From positions 868,802-932,801 of the forward strand of contig NW_015961970.1 of assembly GCF_000497045.1 (NCBI RefSeq): a DNA stretch of 64,000 nt. Reading direction: 5' to 3'. The DNA is from Kalmanozyma brasiliensis GHG001 (lineage: Eukaryota; Basidiomycota; Ustilaginomycetes; Ustilaginales). The first letter of the stretch is position 1; every line of letters begins with the position of its first letter. Positions 19,634 through 30,600 of this stretch are shown here, piece by piece. Both the position numbers and the translations under genes were made by a program. Under the pieces are notes generated by a model, which saw only the letters and a list, made by a program, of their open reading frames with translations, was not told the DNA's origin and made no database searches.

Positions 19634-20809
19634 CTAATCGACCACTACCGGCGCACTCACCTCGCCGATCCTAGCCACGTTCGCCTGACCCAGCCCGTCC
19701 ATGCTCAGAAACAACCAGTTGACCACTGGCTCCTCTCGTCCACCGATGCTGTTCAAAATGTCCTGACTCAGCACGCCCCCCAAGATGCTGCCCACGGGGG
19801 CGAGCGTGACGCCCATCCCACCTTCTCCTATGATTCGTTGGAAGACCCTATCCACCTCCCGTTCGTCTTTGGCGTAGGCAGCAAAAATTGTGGTGCTCGA
19901 CAGACCCTTCTCCCTGATCAGCGCTACAGTGCGGGCCTTGAGGGCGTCCGGCGTGATGGATGTATCTGCGCCATGCGGGTGCAGACGATCGCGCAGGTCG
20001 GTGAGGGAGAGGAAGACGAACCAGTCCAGCGGCAATCGCGTGCGTCGTTTCTGCCTCTCTGTCAGTCCTGCAAACGTTGTACCCAAAGAGTCGGTCAGGG
20101 TGGGGAAGGTCTGACGTCGTTTCACCCGGACCTTTTCGGTCGAGGATGGAATGGGTCGCTCCAGGACGTAATCGTGCTCGATCTGATCTGCGAAATACAG
20201 CCCGCCAAGACCGTAGGTTGCGGAAAGGAAGAATTTTGACCCTGCAGACCGGGTGGTGGTGTTGAGGGTGACGAGGGTTTGCATGAGTCCGGTTTGGGTG
20301 GGTGTAGGTAGAGGTGTGCCGGCTACGACCACATCCACAGAGCGCTCCGTGAGCCACGCCACCGACGCTTCGCCCCCCGCTAGTAGCGTCGTGTAGTCGG
20401 CAACATCGTCGATGCCGGTGACTCTGACGTTCGGGTTGAGTGCCCGGACGCGATCCAATGGGCCCCGACTGCACTTGAGCGAGCCGGCCTCTTCAGCCCG
20501 GAAGAAGAAGTTGGAGAGAAGATCCACCCGTGCATCGATGGGGGATGGGTCCAGGATGGTGATGCTACCGACGCCGGAGAGGACGGCGTTCTTGATGATT
20601 TCCGTCGCAGGACCGTTCCAGCCGACGATGAGGATGTGCGCCGAGCGCAGACGAGTCTGTGCGGCGAGACCCCAAAGACGGATCTGACGGTCGTACAGCG
20701 CCGCTTCATCTTCTGTGACGGAGGTGCCGTTCGAGGTGGCCTGGGAGGGTTGAGAGGGTGGTGCGAGCTGCGACGTGGATGCCTCGCTGGATGCTGTTGC
20801 TGCAGACAT
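19634..20809 (-). CDS. AOS1: SUMO-activating enzyme E1 subunit AOS1
   Basis: This 391-aa protein is the non-catalytic half of the heterodimeric SUMO E1 (Aos1/SAE1 with Uba2). It carries the family opening YDRQIRLWG at residues 39-47, then an adenylation fold with a nucleotide-loop at about 59-70 (ILIVGWNGPATEIIKN) and ILD before DLLSNFFF. The C-terminal part has VGSILGGVLSQDILNSIGG, the usual ThiF-family helix before the end. It has no thioester-cysteine domain, as expected. The loop reads G-W-N-G-P-A instead of the more usual G-x-x-G-x-G. The ATG at 20809 (MSAATASSEAST) was preferred to a frame extending to 20980, which has no homology. The nearest neighbour, GABA-T, is unrelated. Confidence 0.88.
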   Translation of the reverse strand: MSAATASSEASTSQLAPPSQPSQATSNGTSVTEDEAALYDRQIRLWGLAAQTRLRSAHILIVGWNGPATEIIKNAVLSGVGSITILDPSPIDARVDLLSNFFFRAEEAGSLKCSRGPLDRVRALNPNVRVTGIDDVADYTTLLAGGEASVAWLTERSVDVVVAGTPLPTPTQTGLMQTLVTLNTTTRSAGSKFFLSATYGLGGLYFADQIEHDYVLERPIPSSTEKVRVKRRQTFPTLTDSLGTTFAGLTERQKRRTRLPLDWFVFLSLTDLRDRLHPHGADTSITPDALKARTVALIREKGLSSTTIFAAYAKDEREVDRVFQRIIGEGGMGVTLAPVGSILGGVLSQDILNSIGGREEPVVNWLFLSMDGLGQANVARIGEVSAPVVVD

Positions 20810-21147
20810 GTTTGCGAGTGTTGTTGAGCTGGAATGATGGCTGAGGGAGAAGAGGAAAGGAAGGAAGGAAGCATCGAGTGAATCGTTGGAAGATTTGACA
20901 GGTGCGGAACTCGGACGATGCGCAGCTGCGCGGAACGCCCAAGGCGCGTCTTCGACTTCGCTGAACGCTTTGTTCTCCACACAAGCTCAGCCAAGACTTC
21001 ATTTCGCTTCTCTCACGCTTCGAAGACACACTCACCGAATGTGACCCAGGAGAGTGCTCATCAAAAGTTTGCTCAGCACACAACCTTACTGGATCCATGA
21101 TCATAAGGTGACGAATGAGCAAAGCGACATATCTGGGTGACTCGACA
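20810..21147. other. AOS1 promoter and GABA-T 3' region
   Basis: These 338 bases sit between two minus-strand genes. An octamer GCTCAGCC lies at 20985-20992, about 180 bases upstream of the AOS1 start. No other feature was recognised. Confidence 0.4.
20985..20992 (+). promoter_or_regulatory. candidate promoter octamer GCTCAGCC
   Basis: Exact octamer in the AOS1 upstream region (sense to AOS1: GGCTGAGC). Function is inferred only from recurrence in promoters of this window. Confidence 0.35.
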
Positions 21148-22680
21148 TCAAAGCTGACCCAAAGCCGTCTCGAGCTTCTCGAGGAACAAATCGGCGTGTT
21201 TCTGCTCGAACACGAGCATTGGCCTCAACCTCACCGCCTTGTCACCGCATCCACCCATGTGAACGCCCAGCTTCCTCATCTCCATGATCAGCTTGTCCCT
21301 CACCTCGGGTGTCCTGCCGTCGAAGGCCAGGAAAGTGCCGGCGTTCTCGCCCCTGAGCTTCTCCACCTTGCCCCGACCGGCGCCGTTCTCGATCATGTCA
21401 GACAGCTTGCCGTAGATGTAGTTGCCCACCTCGTCCGTCTTTTGGACCAGATCGCGGTCCTGGATGGTGCGGATGATCTGGCGAGCCTGCATGGTGCGCG
21501 TCGGGTCGCCCATCCATGTGTTGTAATTGCGGTATGCCATCGAAGGTCGCGTGTCGATGTTGTGGTAGAACCCGGCCGCCTGCATCTTCTTGGAGAAGGT
21601 CACAAAGTCGGGTGGGCTAGTGAGGTTCCACTTGTCGTGCGCCCAGAAGGCGCCCGTGGCTCCAACGCCCGTCTGGACCTCGTCGACGATCATGAAGACG
21701 CCGTGCTTCTTGGTGACATCGCGCAGGCCCTGGAAGAAGGCGGGGGCAGCATGATTGTCTCCGCCTTCCGACTGGATGGGCTCGACGATGAGAGCGGCAA
21801 CAGGTCCATAAGAGGAGGTGCCCTTCTTTGCGCTGACGATGGCCTCCTCGACGGCCGCAAGAGCCACCTTCTCCGCTTCGGCATTCTCGCGAGCATGCTG
21901 AGAGAGCGGGTACTTGACATCAGGCCACGCTACCACGGGCCACTTGAAGGAAGGGATGTCGAGCTTGTGGATAGCCTTGGATCGAGTCGCCGAGAGAGAG
22001 CCGAAGAGACGACCGTGGAAGGCACTGGTGAAGCTGAGGATGGTGAGATCGGGCGAGCCGGGCGATTCGTTCTTCATGCAGCTCGACATCTCCTCGGGGG
22101 TGAACTGAGCCTGTTCTCCCCTCTCGCGAGCTCGGTAGGCCATGAACGAGGCCTTGAAGGCGTTCTCGTTGGCACAGCTTCCGCACATGGCGGTGAAGAT
22201 GTTGTTGAGCCCCTTAGGCTTGACAGTACCGAGACCGGTTTCGACGAGCTCCTGCCAGTTGGTGGGAGGGAAGGATCCGAGAGCAGCACGGTTCATGGTC
22301 ATGGTGATGAACTCGTCGGTCTTGGCGAGCGCGAGAAGGTCCGGGTTGTTGTATCCGATGGCGATGGAAGCGATCTGAGCGAAGACGTCGAGAAGGACAT
22401 TGCCGTCAGCGTCGGCGATCCAATTGCCCTGCGATTTGCCATAGTCGACGACGAAGCCGTGCGCGCGGTTCTCCTGGAAGGTTCCGATGTTGTTGCTGAG
22501 CTCCTTGGACTTGGGGCCAGGAATTGCCTGGGTGACGAGGTGCGGCGCCGAGGGCTCGCCGGGGAAGAGGGACGAGGAGACAGTAGCAAGCGCTCGTCGC
22601 TGGTGTTGCGGCAGCGCTCGAGTACGGGCTGCGCTGCGGACGCATGCCCTCGCTGTTGAGGTTGCCCTTGAAGAGATCAT
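21148..22680 (-). CDS. UGA1: 4-aminobutyrate aminotransferase, mitochondrial-type
   Basis: This intronless 510-aa class III PLP aminotransferase converts GABA plus 2-oxoglutarate to succinate semialdehyde plus glutamate in the GABA shunt. The N-terminal 30-35 residues are rich in Arg, Ala and Ser, as a mitochondrial presequence. Family motifs include DVFAQIASIAIGYNNP, the Cys-containing MCGSCANENAFK, FMIVDEVQTGVGATGAFWAH with the cofactor-binding Asp, and VTFSKKMQAAGFYH. In the last, K364 (first of the KK pair) aligns with the Schiff-base lysine. The C-terminus (VHMGGCGDKAVRLRPMLVFEQKHADLF) is typical. Yeast Uga1 is cytosolic, and the presequence here resembles the mitochondrial animal and basidiomycete form. 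Confidence 0.95.
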   Translation of the reverse strand: MISSRATSTARACVRSAARTRALPQHQRRALATVSSSLFPGEPSAPHLVTQAIPGPKSKELSNNIGTFQENRAHGFVVDYGKSQGNWIADADGNVLLDVFAQIASIAIGYNNPDLLALAKTDEFITMTMNRAALGSFPPTNWQELVETGLGTVKPKGLNNIFTAMCGSCANENAFKASFMAYRARERGEQAQFTPEEMSSCMKNESPGSPDLTILSFTSAFHGRLFGSLSATRSKAIHKLDIPSFKWPVVAWPDVKYPLSQHARENAEAEKVALAAVEEAIVSAKKGTSSYGPVAALIVEPIQSEGGDNHAAPAFFQGLRDVTKKHGVFMIVDEVQTGVGATGAFWAHDKWNLTSPPDFVTFSKKMQAAGFYHNIDTRPSMAYRNYNTWMGDPTRTMQARQIIRTIQDRDLVQKTDEVGNYIYGKLSDMIENGAGRGKVEKLRGENAGTFLAFDGRTPEVRDKLIMEMRKLGVHMGGCGDKAVRLRPMLVFEQKHADLFLEKLETALGQL

Positions 22681-23910
22681 GTTGAGCAGCTGCTGTCTAA
22701 GACGTCAGGGGAAGAGGCAGATGATGAACGTGAGCTCAAAGGCGACGCTCGATTCTCTCCTTATGTATGATGAGCTGCACGCAACCTTATCTGCAGACAG
22801 AGTCACCACGAGGAGAAGCTTCGGATTTGAGCTCGAAGTGCGGGTCGCGCGGTTAGAATTGGAAAAGAGCGTCGTCCCGTTGGTTGGGCGCCAGGTCGTT
22901 CCCTGGGCGCTAGACCTGCTCTTTGCCAGAAATCGGACTTTTGCTCGGCGAATTCGCACTGGACCCTTTTTGAGAAGACCGCTCGTCGGAATTAGGCACC
23001 ACTCCTCGAAGGGCACACTCTTCCTTCCCAGACTTGCGGTCAAGCCGATCCACTGATGCCGGGTCAATCGTAGCATCGCTGCGTGTCGCCATCAAATCCT
23101 CATACAGCCTCACATCGCCGACTTGTCAAAATGACTCGGCGGAGTCAAAGCTGCATATGGCTGCTGCAGGGTCTGTGACTGGCGACTTGACATCGTTACT
23201 TCATCCTTGAGAGTCTTGGCAAAGCGCCAATATGACGATTTCGAGAGCATCCGTGCACGTCCTTGACTGCGATGACGGATGGAGATGCAAGTCTTCTGCA
23301 TTGTCACAACCCTGTGTGATTTTACGAGGGTGGTCAAACTCTAATGTGTCACACAATTCGGAAGGGCAGCCGGATGGTCCCACCGAGGTTCCCACGCTTC
23401 AATTTGGAGGCAAGACAAGTACTTCTGAACACTGAACGCCTAACAGCCAGACTGACACAACGTTAGGATCACAGTTGGTTAGCGCGCGGAGTCGCGGCGA
23501 CAGTCAGAAACGCTTGTCGTTACCGCACCTACTCACGATCACAAGCGTCTGCCGTACGGGCTCACTGTAGTGGCTGCATCAATGCCTCCGTTCCAGAATG
23601 GATGAAACTCCCACAATGGTATGCACACGCTGGTGTGATGCCCAAGCTCATCTTCATTTCGCACGCTCCTGCAAGGCATCACCCACTTTGTCGGATGAGA
23701 TCGCATCCCCCCTTTGTCAACGAAATGAAGTCACGCCGACTTGGGGCTAGATCGTTCAAAACACACCAGGTGCAGGCGTTTCTCGATGGAGCTGTTGCCT
23801 CTCTTTCGCCTTGTTCTGCCTTCAGTCTCGACCCTGCCGCTATTCTCGCCTATGCAGCTTCTTTAAGCTTTAGAGGTTGTCTCTGAGGCTTCGAAGCACT
23901 GACAGCGCTC
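22681..23910. other. divergent intergenic region, GABA-T and kinase promoters
   Basis: These 1230 bases separate divergent GABA-T and kinase genes. Short ORFs on both strands (for example 23602-23886) have no recognisable features. A tRNA-like A-box string near 23471-23487 has no matching B box. No gene supported. Confidence 0.4.
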
Positions 23911-26900
23911 ATGTCGCATGTCAAGCAGTCTGGGCAGCCAATGGCGAACAAACCCATGGTCAAGGCATCTCAGCTCACCAGCCGAACTGCAAACCTTGAC
24001 CTGCACTCGACTGATACTGACCGACTCAAGGCAGGTCATGCACAGAAGCACATCCGACCCCTGACGACACGGAACGATGCCGAGCCTATTCGCACTGGCA
24101 AAACTCAGCCAAGAGGCGCAGTCTGCAATCCGATCGGAGACTCGACCAGCCTGCTCAAGCGCTCTTTCTCCAAGCTGCGAATCAAGGATGCCATTTCACC
24201 CAGTCGGCTCAAGCCGCCTCAAGCGACGCGTCAGCATCTGGCACCTGCGTCGAAGATCCCGCAAGCGACTTCGCCTGCGTCACACACACATATATCATCC
24301 AACCGCCGTCCGGACCCTTCCGCCTTCGTCGTCCCCTCCTTCGCATCTCCCGAAACCAAGCTCACCTCTACGACTCAGCACAAAGGCTTGCAGCCATCCA
24401 CGCCTCGACAGGCAGATCATCCCCACGATCATTATGAAAACGTTCCGCTCCCGACGTCTGTCACTCATCAATCAAGCCCAGCTGCGGATAAGAAGACGAC
24501 CGAGATCAAGATGAAGGCCATGCAGCTCGGCATTTTCAAAATCAGCGAGGAGGACTTGAAGGAGCGCTACCAGTTCCTCCGTGAGGTTGGTGAGTATCAC
24601 ATCGCTTTTCCCCGTCAATGCCTCCTAAGTGCAACGTGACTCACATTCTCTCCCCTTCTCATCCGCAACGCTCACAGGTGCGGGCGAATGGGGCAGCGTA
24701 TGGTCCGTCGAGGCACTCAAGCCTCTTGATCACCTTCCCACTTCCGCCTACCGCTCGCTTCGCGTCACCAAACTCACTGGCTCGGGCACCTACACCATCG
24801 ACAACACCTCCAACTTTCGGCCCCTCGCTGTCAAGCTGTGCAAACGCGAGCGCACCAAATCCGCCGCTGCCATGACCCAGCGTCTCTGGAACGAGTTCAA
24901 GATCCTACGCATGCTGGTGGACCAGCTTCCTCGTGCCCAGCAGGTCAGTGGCGACAGTCCCAATCATGGCGTTCGCAACGATCGCACCGGATGGCATCCC
25001 AACGTCGTCAACTTCTACGAGTTCCTCCTGACGCCCAAGTTCGCCATGCTCGTCATGCCCAAGTTCGACGAGCCTATGAAGGTGTGTCTTGGCGAGCCGC
25101 TGTGCATCACCTTCTTTCAACAGCTCCTCTCGGCTCTGCACTGGCTTCATCAGCACGGAGTTTGCCACAACGACATTAAGGTCGACAATCTCGGCGTCAC
25201 CTACGACACCTCGGGTCTCGGACGTGATACGGCTACGCTCTTCGACTTTGGCTTTGCCAATCGCTACGAGCCTCAACATAAGGATGCCTTCATGTCCAAC
25301 GAGATGTGGGGTACGCCCGAGTACCTCTCGCCCGAACGATGCCGTGCAGCTTGGCACGACGAGAGGAAGTCGGATATCTGGGCGCTTGGTATTACCTTCT
25401 TTGAGATGCTCACTGGTCGCACTCCCTTCGAACACCACGATGAGAAGTTCGACAGCAAGGAAAAGTTCGAGGTGTACTACACACGTGCCGAACGCGGTGC
25501 CTGGGTGGGCGAATGGCACATTTCTCCTGGGTTGGAGGATCTCATTCGCGGCATGCTACTTCACAGCCCGAGCGAGAGGAGCGATGCTGGAGGGGCTCTC
25601 CTTCACGCTGTCTTCGATCCTGTCCACAGCACGCAGTGCGACTCGTTCGACGAGCTGCTGAGGTTCTCGCCTGACGAGGAGCTGGTTCAGCAAGCTACGC
25701 GGGAAGCGAGTCCAAGCCCGGACGTCTCTTACCTGCAGCAAGAATTGAGTGATAGCGACATCGTCATTCGAGACCTGGTCCAGCGAACTCGACCGCAACG
25801 GTCTCGAAAAGACACCGCCTTAGACGAGAAGGAGCCGCTTTGCGCCTCGCCAGGCATCTCCCGAGCAGCCGTTGCGATGCCGCAGTATCACGTTCCAGGA
25901 TCTCCTTCCCTGTCGCAGGTCGGCATGGATTCTCGCCTCACCGACCTCATGTGCGTCAGTCCACCGTGGCGCAAGGGTCAGCCGCCACGTCAAGGCACGC
26001 CTATACTATCTGCCAAGCGAGACCGCATTTGGACCTCCCATCTGCCTGAAGACGACGACAACGACAGCGGACAGAGCGACGCCTCGGAAGACCGACCCTC
26101 TCCGGTCAGCATCGTCAGCGCGTCGAAAGCTCAACCTACTAAACAATCGCCCTTCCGACTGCGCTTAGGCCTGCACGCTCAAAGCAGCAACACGACACGT
26201 CCTACGCAAGAACGGATGGCTTCGACACCTCTCTCTGCCCCCGCAGCTACCACTCATTCATCGGGTGCACCCGTCATACTTCCTCAGACGAATGGCAACA
26301 ACATCAAGCCCACCACGACGCGCATCGACACCTCCCGCGTCGCCTCGCTCGCCAAAAAGTTCGACGCTAGCAACTTCCTCTCTCGTCCACCTCCCCACCT
26401 CACCTCGCTGACCACCAGTCTCACGGGGCGCGGTCTGACACTCGGCAAGAACGGTCAGGGTCACCGGCGATCCAAGTCGCATACGCTGATGGGCACGCAG
26501 TCTGGCGTGGTGCCGTATGCCTCGCGCCGCTCGACTGGATCGTACGTGCCTGGTGGGGAGGATGCGCTGCCTCGGTGTGCGAGGCGACTGTTCGATACCG
26601 AGGTCGAGACGAAGCGCGAGATGGATGCTGCTACAGATATCGGGTCTGCTAGGTCGGATACGAATGATGCTGGCGTCCTCCCCGTTGCTACCCATGTCGA
26701 GACCACCGCTCGCACACCTGCACCTCCAGCTCCTCAAGCAAGATTCACTGAATCGTCCGTGGCTACTCCTACCGGTGAAGCGCACTTCGCACACCGACTT
26801 CAAAAGATGGCCTCCCTCGCCGGGCTGCTGACCAAGATGATCGATGAGACGCGCACCGTGCTCAGTCCGCAGATGCAGACCCCCGTTCGGCGCGGATCCA

Positions 26901-27373
26901 GTGCAACGGCGAGCACCGAGGCGCTGGACATCTCGCCTGGACTATTGGGCTCTCCTGCGTCGAGCGAAGGGAGAAGAGCCGATGTGTCGATGGTGAGTGC
27001 GGCCTTCTCTCTCGATCTCAGCTCGTCCGCCCATCGTAGCGGTACGGAAGACGAGGCGAAGAGAGTGAACCATCCGACGCCGGCCCAGGTGGAGGGCATG
27101 TACGAAACTTTCCTTGCCAGTCAGCGGGTCTCGAGGGCCGGAGAAGGATTCATGTCGCCCAAACAGGCTTCGGTGGCCACCACGACGAGTGGCATTCCGA
27201 GCGTCAAAAAGGGTCGGAAGCTCGCCAAGCTCTTCTCCCCCTCCAATAGCGCGCCCAATTTCGACCACCTGCGTGAGGAATCGGCTGGCTCGCCGAGGAA
27301 GAGCAGGACGGATGGCCAGAGGAGTGTTGGTAAGGGTGGAAGACTGGCCCGGCTGTTCCGCAAGCAGGGGTAG
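23911..27373 (+). CDS. serine/threonine protein kinase, two exons, non-RD type
   Basis: Exon 1 is 23911-24589 and exon 2 is 24678-27373, giving 1124 aa. The intron splits the glycine-loop codon, and joining gives G-A-G-E-W-G-S-V-W at residues 227-235, which proves the splice. The kinase domain covers about residues 220-545: AVK lysine K279, catalytic loop H-N-D (H390, N391, D392) in place of HRD, DFG aspartate D416, activation-segment end GTPEYLSPE, and SDIWALGITFFEML. Residues 1-215 and 560-1124 are Ser/Pro-rich and probably disordered. A basic motif occurs twice at the C-terminus: KKGRKLAKLFSP (1070-1081) and GKGGRLARLFRKQG (to 1124). The key catalytic residues are present, so it is probably active. 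I cannot assign it to a named yeast kinase. Confidence 0.88.
24590..24677 (+). other. intron in the kinase gene
   Basis: An 88-nt phase-1 intron with donor GTGAGT and acceptor CTCACAG. Its removal restores the kinase glycine loop without a gap, and reading through on either side breaks the domain. Confidence 0.9.
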
Positions 27374-27660
27374 CTGCAATACCCCCTTCCTGCTCCTCTT
27401 CCCCTGATATACATCTGGCACGCGCTCTTTGTTCGTATCCACGCTTTGGTTTCCATCTACATTACCCACTCTCCTTTCTGTTCATAGTTCATACCCCTCC
27501 TTCTGTCGCTTTTGTCTCACAGCTAGCTTTGCGCTGCCCCACACACATTCCTTTTATTCGGTATATAGATCCATTCATTTCTCTCTCTTCTTGTGGCGAT
27601 CGGGCTGAAAGGATATGAAAAGCGGTGTTGATTAGTCTAAGTGAATATACTGATGGTGAA

Positions 27661-30600
27661 TTAGCCGTCGAAGCCGAGCTGGTTGGGAGGCATGTCGGCG
27701 AGGATGGCCTGCCCAAGGTTGAGTGCCCGCATAGCTTCTTCGGTCAGACTGTAGTTTGGGTCCTGTTCGTACTCCATCTCATCCTCCTCGGCGTAGTCTT
27801 CCTCCTCTTCGAATCCATCTTCCTCGGTCTTGACCTCTGGATTTTGAGGCGTAGGTGTCACCGCTCGCGGTCGCTGGTAGTACCTCTTCCCACCCTGATC
27901 GCGGGACAGATGCTTGAGCGTCTCCAACATCGACAGCATGTGCAGTGTCAGCGTGATCATGAACGTGTTGTACCCGTACACGTTGGAGTATCGAGGGCGA
28001 TCGGGGGAGCAAAAGAAATGACAGGCCTTCCACAGTGAGTCGACTGTGTTTTGGGCTGAAGCAGCGGTCAGTTCACCCTCTTCGCCCTCGTCTTCCTCCG
28101 CAACTGTCGCGGCGTCGTCATCGCCGGCGTCTAGGCGGATGAATTCGTCTTGTGCAGGGAGCATGGGCGCGGGCGGTGGAGACGGCTGAGATGCGGGGGA
28201 GATGGGGTGATCCGGTGCGGTCGGAGTCGCTCGTCTGTCATCATTGTCGTCTGCAGGGGTCTGGAGAGGCAACGGCGTGCCAGACTGAGTACGCTTTTGA
28301 CCTTCACCGATGTCTTGCGACGCCTTCCTTTTGAGTGCGCTACTTGATGAGCCAGGAACAGGCTGCGCAGCAACGCTCGAGGCGTTGTCAATGACATTTG
28401 TGACGGGCCTCAACGCCGATCTTTGACCATCTGGGCGAGGAGTAGTCGAGCGTGCACTATCCACGCCTGAGAGCGACTCCTCATCGCTCGAGTCCACTTC
28501 GATAGGAGCTTCCGCAGTTCCAACCCCTGTATAGCGGGCCGAGGTGCTCGAGCCAGCAACTCCTGCAGCAACTCGTTGAGCTCGTCCAGAGCCTCCGCCG
28601 CTATCAGCCAGCGATGTCTCTGTCTTGCCACCTGTATCCGGACCGGACCCGCCATGCTCAGCGCTATCGTATGCGCCTTGCTCCGACAATCGGCAGAGTC
28701 GTTTGCGCAGGAGCGTGCAGATAGACTGCATACCGTCGAGAAGGTCATTATCCCGGTCGGTACGGGTTCTCTTCGCCACTCTTGCCCACGGAAGACGGCC
28801 CGTGAGCAAGTACACCTCGGAAACCAGGTAGACGCCGTTCATTGGGGTTTCAGCATCGCTGGCGTTTCGTCGAAGCTTGTCAGGGTAGGGGTGGTACGAC
28901 GCGATCTTGCGCGACATTTGGCGGAGTAAGCTCGTGAAGGTTTGGAAGAGCGCTGCGTAGCGATGGCCCTCTGCGGTCACGCTACCGTCGTCTTTCGGTA
29001 TGCCGTCATCTCCGAGCGCTGGAAGAAAGTATCTGTTCGCCTGATTGATTCTTTGGAGCAACTGAGGGAAAGTGGAGTCCTTGAATTGCCAAGGAGCAGC
29101 GTTCGTGGAGTCGGCTGAGCCTGCTGGACCAGTGATCCTTGCAGCCAGGAGGTTTCGCGTTCCAGAATGAGACGAGGTAGGCAGTGCCTGCGTCGCCGAA
29201 CCATTACCTACTGTCGCACGTGCCGAGCTGATCAGACCCTGAGACTGTTGCTCTGCAAGCCTGTTGAACTCAGCCCCAAATTCGGTTAGCTCGTCGTCGT
29301 CCATCTCCGGAGGCTCCTCGTCGATGACTCTTTCGAGCCCGGTTTCGGGATCCGTGTTTTTGTCCAGGCTTGGCGTGTCTGTCATGTCCCACGAGACCGC
29401 TCGATACAAGTGTCCCAATACCCTTTTGCTCGCATATGTGAGCTTGCCTTCCCTCTTCTCCTCGGATTGCACCAGGAAATCAGGAATGATGGGATCTTGC
29501 ATTCTAGGCAGGTCGGTCCTCGCCACAGCGACGCCTGTCTTGCGGAAGTCAGTGGCCTGAGAGTGCAGCCTCGCTAGCTTCTTGCATCTGGGATCTTCCG
29601 AGCCCAGCTCGCTGATGTCCGCAATTCGCAGGTGAAGGTGCGAAACCAGCCCGATAAAGTCATTTAGCATGAAGTCGGCAAAGAACTCGGCCAGCTGATG
29701 CGGACCGCAGTCTATGTTGAGCGTCAGCTCCTTCACCTTATCGTGGAAGACTCCTGGGGGCTGACGCGTCTGAGGGAAGAGACGTTCATCTTCGTAGATG
29801 GTGTATAAGTCGCCATCGAGATCTCCTCCTCCCAGCCTGCGCGGGAGCGGCTGATCACGCGTGCAGGTGTTGAAGACAATGACGTTCCGGAGCTGCAAGA
29901 GAGGATGTCCCGGAGGCGGCTTCCGGCATTCGATCATGCAAACGTCGCTCGGGTCAATTGTCGGTGATCGCCCGATCAGCTTTCGCCCCGTCAGTATTCT
30001 TCGATTGACTTGTCCAAACTCCACTGTCTCTACCTGTGCAAACGCTTCTCCCTCCTTCAGAAAGCTGAACTCGTCTGCAATACCAAGCAGAGTGACACCT
30101 TTGACGGGAATACGAGCCTTGCGCTTCATGTCACCGAATGCGGCAGCTGTCACCGCTTTGGCGAGCACGAGCAAGAAGCTGTCGTCTTCGACTGTTGCAG
30201 CCCCGAGGCCGGCCTTGTGGCACTTCTCAAAGAGAGTTCGAAGGTTGCAGCCCGTGCCGAGACTGAACGCTGAGCACAGCTTGGCCGTCTCGTTGAACCT
30301 GGTGCGGGCCCGGTCGATTTGCCGCATGGCCTCGTCCTGTATGTCCAGAAACGCGTCCTTGTTGACCCCGCGGTCGTCGAGCGCGTTGATGAGCGGGCGA
30401 TTGAGCTTGGCCGACAGACAGCGGGATGAAGAGTTGGCGACCTCGAGATCTTGGTGTCCTGAGCTGAACTTGAGCATGCTGGGACGCAGGCACACAACTT
30501 TGCCAGTGAGCCCAGGATGCACCGCAAGCATGCCTTTGCTGCCTCCAAGGCGAATCTGAATAGCTGAGGGCGCCGTGGCTTTCAGCAGCTTTCGTTGACG

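Noticed and set aside
23471..23487. tRNA-like A box (AGTTGGTTAGCGCG)
   Set aside because: No B box of the form GGTTCGANTCC at proper distance, and no acceptor stem could be paired on either strand.
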